Notes: generated by a model from the sequence alone, not told the origin. Counted from the stretch's first letter, positions 11,872 through 23,768 are shown. The stretch is DNA of 64,000 bases from Mercenaria mercenaria (GCF_021730395.1 NC_069378.1:43103001-43167000); one strand, 5' to 3'. A program made the numbers and translations.

Positions 11872-13665
11872 CAACAACAACAAGACTTTATTAGCAAACA
11901 TCAACAAGGATTTGCCTTTGGCTAATGAACAGAAAAAGCACAGATAATAATAAAAGTAATGATATGATCATACATGTCATATTATGTATAGGTTATAAGT
12001 ATGGTATATCTTTATGGTACGTATTTATGGTGGCAGTATGAACAGAACAAATAAATATCACTTAAACAGTTATCATTATTATTAATTAGACATTTACACT
12101 TCTGAAATTCTCACACTGTATGCTTCTTAAATGTTTTTACAAATATTCAAAATAGTGTTATTTTGATTTGAATTCATCAAACAGTTACATAGATTGAGAT
12201 TTGGCCACAGGATACGTGGCAAAACTTTTGTGCGGGTATTAGAATATTTTTGATAAGTCATTAAGAAGTGATACTCAGACTACTACATTATAACTGCAAT
12301 TTCGACACATTCTTTTTATTCTGTCAGTTCCTACATATCTTCCAGTATCGATAGCTAGTGAATGTGCTGGTAATCTGAAACAAGCGAATAGTTTCCCAAT
12401 ATAATCGTTTTCAATAAAATCAAGATATTTTTCATATCTAAATTATATTTTAAATTTTACGTAATAATCTAGTTTGGTCATACAAGAACATAATCAATCC
12501 ACTCCTGCTTAAACTGATCTCCTAATCTGTATTTCGGTATATCAAAAGTGATGTTTTCATGAACGTTATGCCATATATAGCCGTATCCAAGACTGTCAAT
12601 TTAACTTTTTTTGCCCAAAAAGTACATCTTTCATAATTCTTCGTATCGAAGTGGAAAAGTCTTATACACAAGCTATCCTATATCTTTACTTATTTTCATC
12701 CAATAATTCAATACTCTCTCTCTCTCTTTACATAAAATAGATATGGGGTCTCTTCCAAGTTCTCCTAAAACGGCCATATTTGTAGTAGATGGTTTAACCC
12801 CAAAAGTCTTTTTTACAAAACTTCATTTGAAGCCTATCTAAAACATAGTGTTATAAATGCCAGAAGCTTCTGCGCACTATAATAAAATTGCTCAACCATT
12901 CTGTCAAATAGTAGACGGTTAGTTTTAACGTCAAATTTTATTCTCTAGAAAATGGAAAATAAGCTATTTACCGCTTTTAATGCATGTTATGCTAAGGATT
13001 TCATCGCGTGTAGCATTGACCCATAGTATTTAAAATTAACTCCAGGGTAACAAAATGTTTCAACAATTTCTAATTTCTCGTTATCAATGTACCAGTTATG
13101 ATCAATGGTTGTTTTTCTTTTTTTAAATACACACCTTTTTGTTTTATTAACATTTATCTTTAAACCCCATTTAATAGAATACACATATAAGCTATCTAAC
13201 TGTGCCTGGAGGCTTTGCGCACTTGTGGTAAACACGACCATGTCGTCCGCAAATAATAACATACAGATATTTATATAATCTAAGTCTGTTTCTGTCAGTG
13301 AATTAAAATCGAGATTAACTGTAACATCGTTTACGAACAGTATAAAAAGTATGGGCGAGAGTGGTTCCCCTTGTTTTAATCCAAGTGAGACAGCGAAAAT
13401 ATCAGACAATTTTGCATGTACAATGTATCTTAATACAAGCTGAAACTCTTTTCATATATGACTTTTAACATATTCACCATTTTGCTACTAACACCAGTTT
13501 TAAATAACTTATACCACAATGCATCTCGAACTATTTATCGAAAGCCTTTTCGTAGTCGATAAAGGCACAATGAAGAGATTTACTCCGACAACATATATTA
13601 CTGAAGAACAATTCAGGGCCGTGTTTTACTTTTTGATCACAGTGACTGGGATTTAAATGAATGTA
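11872..13665 (-). mobile_element. Second LINE (non-LTR), 5'-truncated and decayed
   Basis: Read on the minus strand. The RT blocks are CAFIDYEKAFDK (~13580), DALWYKLFKTGVSSKMVNML (~13520), then an open segment at 12987-13409 with SLGLKQGEPLSPILFILFVN, the catalytic LLFADDMVVF and the thumb-like GLKINVNKTK. Downstream, in changing frames, are a TTNMAVLGELGRDPISILCK block and IPKYRLGDQFKQEW near 12500, typical of the C-terminus of this LINE type. The 3' end reads GCTAATAAAGTC followed by TTG triplets (11872-11892 on the plus strand), so it looks complete. The endonuclease region is absent. The clade was not resolved, but it differs from the CR1-like element at the left edge. Several frame changes make it non-functional. 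Confidence 0.85.
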
Positions 13666-14814
13666 TTGTTTTATCTGAATGGTCATTAGAAAATGTTTAA
13701 ACACCTAAAAGACAGGATGACAAAGATATTACGAGTCCGTAACCAGTTCCATTAACATGGAGCAGTATTGAGGGTGTGCACTTTATCAAGAGAAATCTCT
13801 TGCTTTGGGTAAATATTTAACTGATACATTTTTTCGATAACGAATTTGAGGGATATTTTGTTATTGGGCTATATGTCTTTATCTTAGATTTTGAAAAAAA
13901 ATGAAGGACTATTTTTATATTTAAACAGAGTTTTACTGAGTTACACAAACGGACACATTTTGAAATTCAATCACAGTATTCACCTGAAAATGCGACAAAG
14001 AAAATGAAATGAAGTACTATCTTGATGTCAGAAATTTACTAGCTTACACAAGTGAGAAAAACATTGCAAACAGTTACAGAATTGACCCGATTTTGTTTTC
14101 CATAGAAAAAATCCTAGAAGGACTACACTGATATTTGAAGAAAGATCTACTGGATGACCCAAAGTTTGAACTTAGAATTATTTGCTGCATTTTGAAGTCT
14201 GTGCCTTTTTGCTAGGTCCAGATTAAGCTTAGCCTAATAGAAATATGGATTTATTTAAATTAATGCAATATGCTTCTAAATTTGTATTATAAGTGCAAGG
14301 TATGAATGCATATACTGTGAAATCCGATATTTCCGCGAGACTAGAATTTCGTTAATTATATTATAAAGATATCCGATGACCATCTTTCACGAAATCATTT
14401 GATCTTAAGATGATTATTCTAATTTGTTGTAGTACACATTTAGACTGTGTTCAGCTAGACATGTAAACAGGGTGTAATGAATTAAACGTTATACATAGTA
14501 GTGTTAATACACATTAAAATGTTAATTTTGTCTATACATTATCTATATGCAGTAACTGTTCATGTTTTCAAATATGAAATTTAGGTCTAGTATAACTTTG
14601 AGATCTGTAAAACGACTTGATGACTTACATGTGCCATTAATTGCACATATTTGACGTAAGAGAATTGGAAAACTAGATCCTTGCAACACTGAACTTGCAG
14701 CAACATAGCAACTATTCGAGTTCAACTGTAGCTGTTTTAACTGTAATCATATAAGAAAAAAGGAAAAGATAATTTGAAAGTTTGTGTAGTTTGTACGATT
14801 TCATCAAAAGAATG

Positions 14815-14861
14815 ACCTATAATTGTTTCGGTGCGACTTTAAACCCAACAAAAAATAAATG
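14815..14861 (+). mobile_element. 3'-end fragment of SINE family D
   Basis: CTATAATTGTTTCGGTGCGA and the following CTTTAAACCCAACAAAAAAT match the 3' end of the copy ending near 22990. Confidence 0.6.
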
Positions 14862-14906
14862 TAAATGGTCGAGACTCAACAATATACCATTTTTTCATAA
14901 TGAAAA

Positions 14907-14969
14907 TGTACTGACTGCATAACGAACAGTGCAGACCATGATCACGTCGCAAAGCTAAAGGTTAAAACA
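14907..14969. mobile_element. Fragment of the TTAACCC MITE family
   Basis: TACTGACTGCATAACGAACA and GTGCAGACCATGATCA followed by GTCGCAAAG resemble the interior of the copies at 22368, 30519 and 33359. Confidence 0.5.
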
Positions 14970-15436
14970 TAGACACTATTTGTGTACAAATGAAAAAATC
15001 AAATAAGAAAGGTAACTAAATCTGATCTAGATAAAATGGAATTGCCAACGCAATTATCTCCCATGAATTGCTTATATAACATTAAGTTTTGCAGGGGAGA
15101 AGCTACCTTGTATCTGGTAACAAATAAAAAAAATCAATGCTATACAGAAATACTGATTGAAGCGGCGATGCTTTTTCTTTGTACTATATTTGTAATGGTG
15201 TACAGATTATAAGAAAAAGATGTTTCCCAATTGTGAAGGAAGCATGAATCCTTGTATATGTCTATTTTGAAGTACCCTGAATCATAATCAAAAGGTCGTT
15301 CACAGAAATTGAGGCAACAAAAGGGGACTTTATATACACATATAGTGTGTTTTCAAATAATATTCTACATTCCTGTTCCGTACTATATTCATTATTGATA
15401 CCGGTAGTTAGAAGTTAAATATGAATATATTAGGCC

Positions 15437-15499
15437 AATAGATTTAAACCGAAAAGAGGCGCTCCACAATAGATTTAAACTGAAAAGAGGGACTCCACA
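15437..15499. repeat. Tandem 31-bp duplication
   Basis: AATAGATTTAAACCGAAAAG.. is followed directly by AATAGATTTAAACTGAAAAG.., each continuing to CTCCAC, with a few substitutions. Confidence 0.75.
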
Positions 15500-16048
15500 A
15501 GGGGTAATTTTATATGTTATTCTTGTATTGCAACAATCATTTCACATCCCTGTAATTATAGTGCATAAAACGTTATTAAATATAGTTCTATGAATACCTC
15601 AGCAGCTCAAATTGTTCATATGTAGGAAGGACAGGCAGGTCTTTTAAACTTTTTTTTCCATAGAACATCAGAAAATTAATTATATATGCCAATTACTTAA
15701 ATTTTTAGTGTTACACATTTTGTACTTCCTACATATAGAAAACATAAGAAATTGTAATGGCAATTTTATTGTCCATTTTCATTAATTCCCCCTTTAAAAA
15801 TCTGAAGTAGGGTATTAGGCTAGGTTGGATCAGTTTATCTTAAATAAATAATATCTAATTTTTTAATTTAGACCCACAATCCTTCGATATTTAACTAAAA
15901 CCTGTAATAGCTATTTTACCATTTGGTACAAAAGTATTCACAATCTTACAACTATATATAAAGTAAATTTGCTTTGATACAGGCTAATCTGTCAATGCAT
16001 TTAGCATTTATTGTTGTGGCTTCACTGCAGCTGTAAGCAGCTATAGGA

Positions 16049-16277
16049 GTCTATAATGCTATGGAACCACACGCCAGCTCTCTTAGTGCATCGTCATTCG
16101 CTATGATAAGCGAATAAATGGTTCATTTAGCTCTATAGTAGAACAATCTATCGTTCCAATGGTGAAGTCTATAATGTTATGGAACCATATGTCAGCTCTC
16201 TTGGTTCATCGTCATTCGCTAGGATTAGCGAAGGATTCATATAGTTCTATAATAGAACAATCTATCGTCCCAATGGC
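16049..16277. repeat. Tandem duplication, ~118 bp unit x2
   Basis: Both units begin GTCTATAATG.TATGGAACCA and run through CAGCTCTCTT, CATCGTCATTCGCTA and AGAACAATCTATCGT.CCAATGG. Units are 16049-16166 and 16167-16277; the second is slightly shortened. Non-coding. Confidence 0.8.
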
Positions 16278-16973
16278 ACATTTAACAAACATTTAATCGA
16301 GGCATAGCAAAAAGTTAGGATACCCTATGCCTGCGAATGAAGAGACAGTATCAGAAAGACGTAGAAATTGTATAAAAGAACATAAGGAAAAGAAGACGAC
16401 AACTCACATAATCAGTATGTATGTTTCAAAACTGTGTTGAATTGTCGAATGCAGCTACAGCTAACAACTAGCAATTTGATTTACTGCAGAAATTTATAAT
16501 GCCAAAACATAAGCATCTGCGGCAAGCAAACATATACGATGAACGGCTTTCTCGTTGGTGTATATGAAGTGTTGGACATATACATCATATACTTTAATGT
16601 GATACAGTCTCTGTGTTTGCAGCATGAAGACAGCCCCTGCTACATCTAACATCAGTTAGTGATTCTCCTGTTGTAACATACTTTACACTTTTCGAACAAT
16701 ATATTTTTATGTTATAAAACAAAAGTTTCAGGATGTAAGTCAAACAAGTTTTGTTAAAACATCAAAACCATCATATGTTCACCTTTCTAATATGTCCATA
16801 GAACTATGCATTAATGATATCATGATTTGGGGACTTGAATTTCTTAATTAGGGTAATAAGAGATGGGTCAAGAGTAATGATACTTGGGTTGAATTATGGT
16901 GTACACTTCTTTGAATCCGTTAAATTCCACTGAAAGAACGCAGCCATGTTAAGGGAATGTTTTATTAAACAAA
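16278..16973. other. Unassigned stretch
   Basis: Nothing recognisable beyond AT-rich sequence. Confidence 0.5.
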
Positions 16974-17324
16974 TACAGTAAAATCTGCTTCTGACAGCGG
17001 ACACTTCTATTAAGCAGACAAACTTCATAAGCAGCCAGTGTCTCTTTCCCAAAATGGTCATTCATTGTATAAATTACCTGTATTAAGCAGCCAGTGTCTC
17101 TTTCCCAAAATGGTCATTCATTCTATAAATTACCTGTATTAAGCAGTCAGTGTCTCTTTCCCAAAATGGTCATTCATTCTGTAAATTACCTGTATTAAGC
17201 AGCCAGTGTCTCTTTCCCGAAATGGTCATTCATTCTATAAATTACCTTATTAAGCAGCCACCTGCTGTAAGCAGCCAATTTTTCCGACTCCCTTGGCTGG
17301 CTGCTTAAGACAGGTTTTACTGTA
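16974..17324. mobile_element. MITE with TACAGTAAAA ends and internal 56-bp tandem repeats
   Basis: The left end TACAGTAAAATCTG and the right end CAGGTTTTACTGTA are inverted repeats, and both begin or end in TA. Next to the right end, CTTGGCTGGCTGCTTAAGAC is the reverse complement of the recurring motif TTAAGCAGCCAG. The interior is an array of 56-bp units (17036-17260). Non-coding, non-autonomous. Confidence 0.75.
17036..17260. repeat. 56-bp tandem repeat, four units
   Basis: CAGTGTCTCTTTCCCAAAAT starts units at 17036, 17092, 17148 and 17204, exactly 56 bp apart. Units are nearly identical, and each ends ACCTGTATTAAGCAGC. The last is truncated at about 17260. Confidence 0.92.
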
Positions 17325-17782
17325 CTATGTATATAGTAATGACATGGTGAAGGTCTTTGTGCTTAAGATTGGAATACTGGTTCTCAGATATCTTCTGAAA
17401 TAGAACAGTTTTCATTTCTGTTTAATTTTAAGGGTATTTGGATAAGTCATTGATATGAAAACGTTGTGTTAGGTTAAAGGTCAAAGATAATGCTTATCAA
17501 CACATGCTTTTTTCAAAGAGTGAAATTAGGTGTTTCGTATAAAACACTACATAAACGATATACAAAAATAACCCTTATAACAGTCTCACTTTCAAATTCT
17601 GCGATTCTGTTGGCCTAATAATTACAGGAATATCAGCTAACATGCTCTTGATTTTCTTCAAGTTAATCAAACACGGTAATATCGTCGTTAAAAGGGTGTT
17701 GGAAATAAAACTAGTACTAAACGGGAATAATGACTGAATAGTCAAGTCTGATGAGGCAAATTATTCATGTGCATGTACATAT
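17325..17782. other. Unassigned stretch
   Basis: Nothing recognisable. Confidence 0.5.
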
Positions 17783-18017
17783 GAGCCGTGCCATGGGAAA
17801 ACCAACATAGTGGGTTTGCGACCAGCATGGATCCAGACCAGCCTGCGCATCCGCGCAGTCTGGTCAGGCTCCATGCTGTTCGCTTTTAAAGCCTATTGGA
17901 ATTGGAGAAACTGTTAGCGAACAGCATGGATCCTGACCAGACTGCGCGGATGCGCAGGCTGGTCTGGATCCATGCTGGTCGCACACCCACTATGTTGGTT
18001 TTCCCATGGCACGGCTC
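17783..18017. mobile_element. GAGCCG foldback MITE, copy 1 (full length)
   Basis: This ~235-bp palindromic element begins GAGCCGTGCCATGGGAAAAC and ends in its reverse complement. Each half contains its own hairpin around GCATGGATCCAGACCAGCCT / CTGGTCAGG.TCCATGC. The halves are joined by a ~30-bp AT-rich spacer (TTTTAAAGCCTATTGGAATT). Flanks are ATAT on both sides, a possible 4-bp target duplication. Short open frames across it (MDPDQ.A, RRLVWIHAG) are by-products and not genes. Confidence 0.88.
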
Positions 18018-18542
18018 ATATACTAGCAAGTGTCATGAACCTCAAAATATAGAACTTTTTTCCTTTTGGTATCTTGTATATGTTTTCAGTTTACAAATAA
18101 CCATGTTTGGTTCTGTGATATAAAATTTTATTATTCAAAAAAATAAAGTAGCCATTTTGATTTAAACTTTTCCCTCTTTTATGTTCTCATGTTGTCGTTT
18201 TTCTGAATTGTGTTTGTTACATATGTTTAAAATAAAATGGAATAGATGTTTTGCCGAGGATTACAACACATTGATTTAGAATCAGGGTTGTTTTGATTTG
18301 AGAGACGGCGCTATTATGAAACTTTGAATTACAATACTGCTACACAAGAATTTCAAATCATACCATTTGCGTATTTTCCTTTGATGGCATTTTACATCTA
18401 AAATAATTATTCACGAGGAAGTTGTTTGTTCAGACTCTTTGATACATATCACGTGGAACTCGATCCTAAACTGTGCAGGAACATTACGATATGTACGTCA
18501 ATACATTAACAGGTTTATAAGCCACACGTAAAATGAATAAAT
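18018..18542. other. Unassigned stretch
   Basis: Nothing recognisable between two foldback copies. Confidence 0.5.
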
Positions 18543-18765
18543 GAGCCGCAACATGAGAAAACCAACATAGCAGCATGGATCCAGACCAACCTGCGCATCC
18601 GCGCAGTCTGGTCAGGATCCATGTTGTTCGCTTTCAAAGCCTATTGCAATTAGAGAAACCGTTAGTGAATAGCATGGAACCTGGCCAGACTGTGCGAATG
18701 CGTAGGCTGTTCTGGATCCATGCTGGTCGCAAACGCACTATGTTGGTTTTCTCATGGTGCGACTC
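18543..18765. mobile_element. GAGCCG foldback MITE, copy 2
   Basis: Same architecture as the copy at 17783, with a short internal deletion in the left arm (CAACATAGCAGCATGG). Flanks are AAAT on both sides, and GAATAAAT / AAATAAAT over 8 bp. Confidence 0.85.
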
Positions 18766-18880
18766 AAATAAATGTACTAATAACAAATACAACTGACTGA
18801 GTCACTTCATTCTTCCTTATTTCAGTGTTATTCAAATACAATAAACAAACATGCATTGAAATATAAGATTATCTGTTAGA

Positions 18881-20231
18881 CAGTATCTCAGTGTTACCAC
18901 GTTACACATGTAAATGTTTTCTGTATGTCAGTGTCATCCAGTTTCACATATAACGGTTTTCTGTATCTTAGTGTCATCCAGTAACACACATAATGGGTTT
19001 TTTTTGTATCTCGGTATCATCTAGTTACACATATAATGGTTTTCAGTATCTCAATGTAATTCAGTTACACATATAATTGTATTCAGTGTTTCAGCGTTAT
19101 CTAGTTACACATATAATGGTTTTATGCATCTCAGTGTCATCCAGTTACACATCTAATGGTATTTAGTATCTCGGTGTCATCCAGTTACACATGCGATGGC
19201 ATTCAGTATATCGGTGTCATTCAGTTACACATATAACTGTTTTCTGTATCTCAGTGCCATCCAGTTGCACATAGCTATAATGGTTTTCTATATCTTATCC
19301 CAGTGTCTTCCAGTTACACATGTAATGGTATTAAGTATCTCAGTGTTATCCAGTTACATTGTTAATGGTTTTTTATCTCAGTGTTATCCAGTTACACTTA
19401 TAATGGTATTCAGTAAATTAGTGACACCCATTTACACATATAATTATTTTCTGTATTTGGTGTTATCCAGTCACATATATAATGGTTTTCTGTATTTTAG
19501 TGTCATCAAGTTACACAACTAATGTTTTTCTGTATTTTAGTGTCATCAAGTTACACAACTAATGGTTTTTTGTATGTCAGTGTGATCCAGTTACACATAC
19601 AATGGTTTTCTGTATCTTAGTGTCATCCAGTTACACACATAATGGTTTTCTGTATCTTATTGTCATCCAGTTACACACATAATGGTTTTCTGTATCTTAG
19701 TGTCATCAAGTTACACACATAATGGTTTTCTGTATCTTAGTGTCATAAGTTACACACATGATGGTTTTCTGTATTTTAGTGTATCAAGTTACACAACTAA
19801 TGGTTTTCTGTATGTCAGTGTCATCCAGTTACACATATAATGGTTTTCTGTATCTTAGTGTCATCCAGTTACACACATAATGGTTTTCAGTATCTTAGTG
19901 TCATCCAGTTACACACATACTGGTTTTCTGTATCTTAGTGTCATTCAGTTACACACATAATGGTTTTCTGTATCTCTGTGTCATTTAGTTACAAAAATAG
20001 TTGTACTCGGTATATCAGTGTTATCCCGTTACACATGTAATGGCTTTCTGTATCTCAGTGCCATCCAGTTACTACACATAAATGGTTTCCTGTATCTAAA
20101 TGTCATCCAGTTACACATTTAATGGTTTTCTGTATCTCGGTGTTGTCCAGTTACATATATAATGGGTTTTTGTTGTATCTCAGTGTTACCAAGTTACACA
20201 TTTAATGGGATTTTTTTGTGTATCAGAGTGT
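18881..20231. repeat. 40-bp minisatellite, about 33 units
   Basis: The consensus unit reads TCATCCAGTTACACACATAA then TGGTTTTCTGTATCTTAGTG, 40 bp. Units diverge at both edges and are most alike between about 19560 and 19980. Several have 1-4 bp length changes. A 108-codon open frame across 19196-19522 is an artefact of the repeat. Confidence 0.95.
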
Positions 20232-20276
20232 TCAGAACGGCTTTAATTTTACCAGTTGGGTTGGTTAGTAGCCCTC

Positions 20277-20768
20277 CACGGAATTATGTGGTGTTTGTGT
20301 GATTAATTCGGCGAGGTGTTAGTCGAAATATGTGGGGTCAGTATGATTGATGCGTTAGTCGAAATCTGTGGGGTCAGTATGATTGGTGGGGGCGAGGAAT
20401 TAGTCGAAATATATGGGGTCAGTATGATTGGTGGGGGCGAGGCATTAGTCGAAATATGTGGGGTCAGTATGATTGATGAGGGCGAGGCGTTAGTCGAAAT
20501 ATGTGGGGTCAGTATGATTGGTGGGGGCGAGGCATTAGTCGAAATATGTGGGGTCAGTATGATTGATGAGGGCGAGGCGTTAGTCGAAATATGTGGGGTC
20601 AGTATGATTGGTGGGGTCGAGGCATTAGTCGAAATATGTGGAGTCAGTATGATTGATGGGGGCGAGGCGAGGCGTTAGTCGAAATATGTGGGGTCAGTAT
20701 GATTGATAGGGACGAGGCGTTAGTCGAAATATGTGGGGTCAGTATGATTGATGGGGGCGAGGCGTTAG
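20277..20768. repeat. 45-bp minisatellite with 90-bp higher-order period
   Basis: The unit is GTTAGTCGAAATATGTGGGG TCAGTATGATTGATGAGGGC GAGGC, 45 bp. Two variants (ATGAGGGCGAGGCGTT and GTGGGGGCGAGGCATT) alternate through the middle of the array. Because 45 is a multiple of three, one frame stays open for 120 codons as 15-residue repeats (LVEICGVSMIGGGEA). I regard that frame as incidental, since there is no flanking gene structure. Confidence 0.93.
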
Positions 20769-20806
20769 CTGAGTCACCCAATTTATCATACTGACCCCAT
20801 ATATTT
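20769..20806. repeat. Single inverted unit of the 45-bp minisatellite
   Basis: ATCATACTGACCCCATATAT TTCCG is the reverse complement of part of the 45-bp unit and directly follows the array, so the last direct unit and this one can form a hairpin. Confidence 0.8.
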
Positions 20807-21455
20807 CCGAGGAGGTCATATTTTTTGCCAAGTACGACATGAAAACCTACTGACCGTCCACAGAATTATAGGGGGTAACCACGTGGCCACCTATCCTAGA
20901 ATATTATGGAAGGTAAAGGTTTATGTTTCACTCTCTATTTTGATGAACTATAAGATCTATTTGGGAGATAGAGATCAGGTAAAATGCTAGGTTGAAAGCA
21001 AAAGGTATTTTATTGTAAATTTTACTTATTTTTTATATTAACAATAGATTCAGGAAATATATCCGCTAATAGGCACTGTCTTAAATATCTACTGCATGCC
21101 CAATCAGTCTAGATTATTTGAATGCATCGTTTGACTAATGTCCGTGTATGAATTCAAAAGGTTTTGTCAGTAGACCAGACGTGTTTGTAGACAATTCTAA
21201 TGGATTTTGCAGCGGAAACAGTAGATACAAGGATATCAGATTTCAGCTTTTGAAAATAAACAGTCGTCACGACAGATACGTGTGTAATATAAGAAGTGGA
21301 CAATCACTGAATCAGTTTTTGTTGTTTGTGCAAATATACGCATTAAGTTGTTTTTCATTCGTCGTTGTAACAACCGCCTCTTTAACGTCACATACTTAAA
21401 AACAAACAAGGGTCAAAAAGGTCTTACAGCGTGTATTTGAGTTGTGCCATTTTTC
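20807..21455. other. Unassigned stretch
   Basis: No gene or clear repeat recognised. A short frame at 21148-21399 has no recognisable domain. Confidence 0.5.
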
Positions 21456-21875
21456 GGATTGCCCGGTGGTCTAATGTTAACATGCTGACTGTAAATCCTG
21501 AGGTTAGGGGTTCGAATCCCGGTCCGGCCACTGGAAATTTCTGGGACTTCCAGTCTTTACTTATCAGCCAGTATTGGTTCTGCCTAATCAGATGCGTGTA
21601 TCGTGGCTACATACTAGAGTATCTAATTGCAAGAGCAAGGCTTAGTTAGTAGCCAGACATGTCTGTCTTTAATGGATCTCGCTCTACCTTTCTCTTTTTA
21701 AAGGGCGTGGATGGGGTGGGAGCGCTTTCTCCAACTATGTCAATCTAGTCAGATATGTCTTTTTCTCCGCAAGTAGAGAATGGATTGCACCCCATGTATG
21801 TGCCCGTGTACAGCGCCTTTGAACGTGCTTATCTCGAAAAGGGGCACTATAAATCCGGTATGATAGAATAAATGA
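21456..21875 (+). mobile_element. tRNA-derived SINE (family E, tRNA-Tyr-like head)
   Basis: The head GCCCGGTGGTCTAATGTTAA has an A box. CTGACTGTAAATCC resembles a tRNA-Tyr anticodon arm (GTA), and GGGGTTCGAATCCCGGTCCG is a B box; the head closes with GGCCA. The ~340-bp body ends TTATCTCGAAAAGGGGCACT ATAAATCC, the kind of 3' end seen in deeply conserved molluscan SINEs. It is a SINE, not a tRNA gene, because the head has acceptor mismatches and runs on into the body. Confidence 0.8.
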
Positions 21876-22367
21876 ATTATCAGTTTGAATGTGTTGATTT
21901 ATCTTACAAAGTACCCTGAATGTACCCATTTAATAAGGTGTGCATAAATCAAGCGTGTATGCATGTAGGCATTGTGTACGACATTCTGTAAACACACATA
22001 AAGTGAGACAGGTAAGACATCTTCTTTATCTAGCTCTAAGAAAATAAGCGCATGTCGTTACACATGAAGATTTACATTAGTTGGCAACTGGATTTCAAAC
22101 TTAAGAAGCTTTCTTCAACAACATGCCTGATTTTCCAGCAACATGCCTGATTTTCTTAAAGGGTTTCACTTGCAAGGAGATGTTAATTATTCAAATGAAG
22201 CTTTGAAATCTAATGGTTTAACAAAGGTATATGAAATAATTTACAAACAGGCTCTCTGTTCTTATACCCACTTTGTAATATATATTACTTAGTAGTCTAA
22301 CAGCTCGATATCTGTCTGGTGTGTATAATTGCAGTCTGTACATTCTCCACATGTACCAGTTATACTC
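21876..22367. other. Unassigned stretch with a small dispersed duplication
   Basis: CTTAAGAAGCTTTCTTCAAC AACATGCCTGATTTTC near 22101 recurs as CTTAAGAAGCTTCCTTCAAC AACGGCCTGATTTTC near 22736. Otherwise nothing recognisable. Confidence 0.5.
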
Positions 22368-22545
22368 TAACCCTTACCCAGCTAAATATCTACAATGAAC
22401 TTGTCCATCTTTCAATTTGGACAGTACCATTAACTGTTAAAAGGGATGTTTGCCAAAAAGATACTGACTGAATGGCAAAGAGTGCAGATCATGATCAGAC
22501 TGCACGTAGGCAGAACCAGTCTTGTCTAGCATGATAAGGGGTTAA
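22368..22545. mobile_element. TTAACCC MITE, copy 1
   Basis: It begins TAACCCTTACCCAGCTAAAT and ends ATGATAAGGGGTTAA, terminal inverted repeats. The interior has ACAGTACCATTAACTGTTAA and GTGCAGATCATGATCAGACT. It matches the copies at 30519 and 33359. Confidence 0.8.
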
Positions 22546-22778
22546 ACTGACTGACACCGCGGAGACAAATACTTGCTTACTGATCATAACTTTGGTTTAT
22601 TTGAATAGCAGCCTTAATTGACCAAGAGATAAAAAGCTGCACTTATAAACTGTACATCTCTAGCATTCTATTACAATGACTGCTACAGCTCATTTATATG
22701 AAAGGACGCTGACATTTTAGCGTATATATTTCAGACTTAAGAAGCTTCCTTCAACAACGGCCTGATTTTCTTTCTAAG

Positions 22779-22990
22779 ATGTGGGTTCAAGCCTCACTTT
22801 GGGCGTTGAAATCTTCATGTGAGGAAGCCATCCAGCTGGCTTATGGACGGTCGGTGGTTCTATCCAGGTGCCCGTTTGTGATGAAATAATGCACGGAGGG
22901 GCACCTGGGGTGTTCCTCTACCACAAAAACTTGAGAGTCGCCATCTGATCTATAATTGTGTCGGCGCGACGTTATACCCAACGCAATAAA
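22779..22990 (+). mobile_element. SINE family D, 5'-truncated copy
   Basis: It starts inside the B-box part (GTGGGTTCAAGCCTC). It continues through GTGAGGAAGCCATCCAGCTG, GGTCGGTGGTTCTA, GGGGCACCTGGGGTGTTCCT and the 3' end CGGCGCGACGTTATACCCAA. Related copies are at 26226-26463 and, on the minus strand, 33849-34092. Confidence 0.8.
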
Positions 22991-23593
22991 CATTTGCCTG
23001 TTTAAGAGTATTTCCAAATTTGGTAAGAATGATCCGCCCGTCTTGCGAACTAATGTCAAGGCATGTTTGCAGTGAAAAAGCAATACTTTTTCAGAGCATT
23101 TGATTCGCTGATTCAAGTTACACATCATGCATATGCAAAAGCAGGTCACATTTTAAATTGCAAACTGCTTTCAAGTTTAATTTATTCAACAAACGTCATA
23201 CAAGAACCGCCTTCTTATAATGGTATCGCTTAGCAAATGTGTATCAAATGTCTCAGGTTGTATGACTAAGGTATTAGGATCAATACAGACTAAGTAAACA
23301 ACTGATTGGATATGACCTCTATATTCTTCAATATATTCAAGACGATCGTCTGAAATCACAGACCGTTAACAAGCAAAACAATAGCAGACTTGGTTCAATT
23401 GAGTTTTTTCATTAAATGTAAAACAATCATTCTCATCCATCAGATGTCCGTCAAAATCCCGAGAGGAGGTTCATCCGGGGAACCACGGTAGACCTCTGGT
23501 ATGCGAGAATGAAAACAATAAACATTATTTAAAAAGTTATGAGTTGCCAATGAGTATCAGCATTTTCCTTCACTTTATAAAGCTGCATGTGAC
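22991..23593. other. Unassigned stretch
   Basis: Nothing recognisable. Confidence 0.5.
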
Positions 23594-23768
23594 TACAGTC
23601 GAACTTCGTTTACTCCAACACGACATGACCTGTAAAATTAGTTCGAGTTGTCTGTAGTTCCAGACACCGAACAATATACATTATAAAGGGATTGTGTAGG
23701 GACCTAACGAGGAGTTCGAGTGATTGGTGGTGTTTGAATTAAATTCGGGTAGACAAAGTTCGACTGTA
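23594..23768. mobile_element. MITE with TACAGTCGAACTT ends
   Basis: The left end TACAGTCGAACTTCGTTTAC and the right end GTAGACAAAGTTCGACTGTA are inverted repeats of ~20 bp with few mismatches; both carry terminal TA. Total 175 bp, non-coding. Confidence 0.82.

Larger units (their letters stand above)
13666..16048. other. Unassigned stretch with small repeat fragments
   Basis: No gene seen. It contains the 3' end of a SINE (14815-14861), a scrap of the TTAACCC MITE family (14907-14969) and a tandem 31-bp duplication (15437-15499). Confidence 0.5.

Noticed and set aside
14312-14345. Half-copy of the TACTGT-ended MITE
   Set aside because: Only TACTGTGAAATC and a weak continuation match; no partner end was found.
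20316-20678. 120-aa protein of 15-residue repeats
   Set aside because: The frame is open only because the minisatellite period is a multiple of three; there is no flanking gene structure.
21458-21530. Possible tRNA-Tyr gene
   Set aside because: Good A and B boxes but poor acceptor pairing, no intron and no Pol III stop after the acceptor; it continues into a SINE body.
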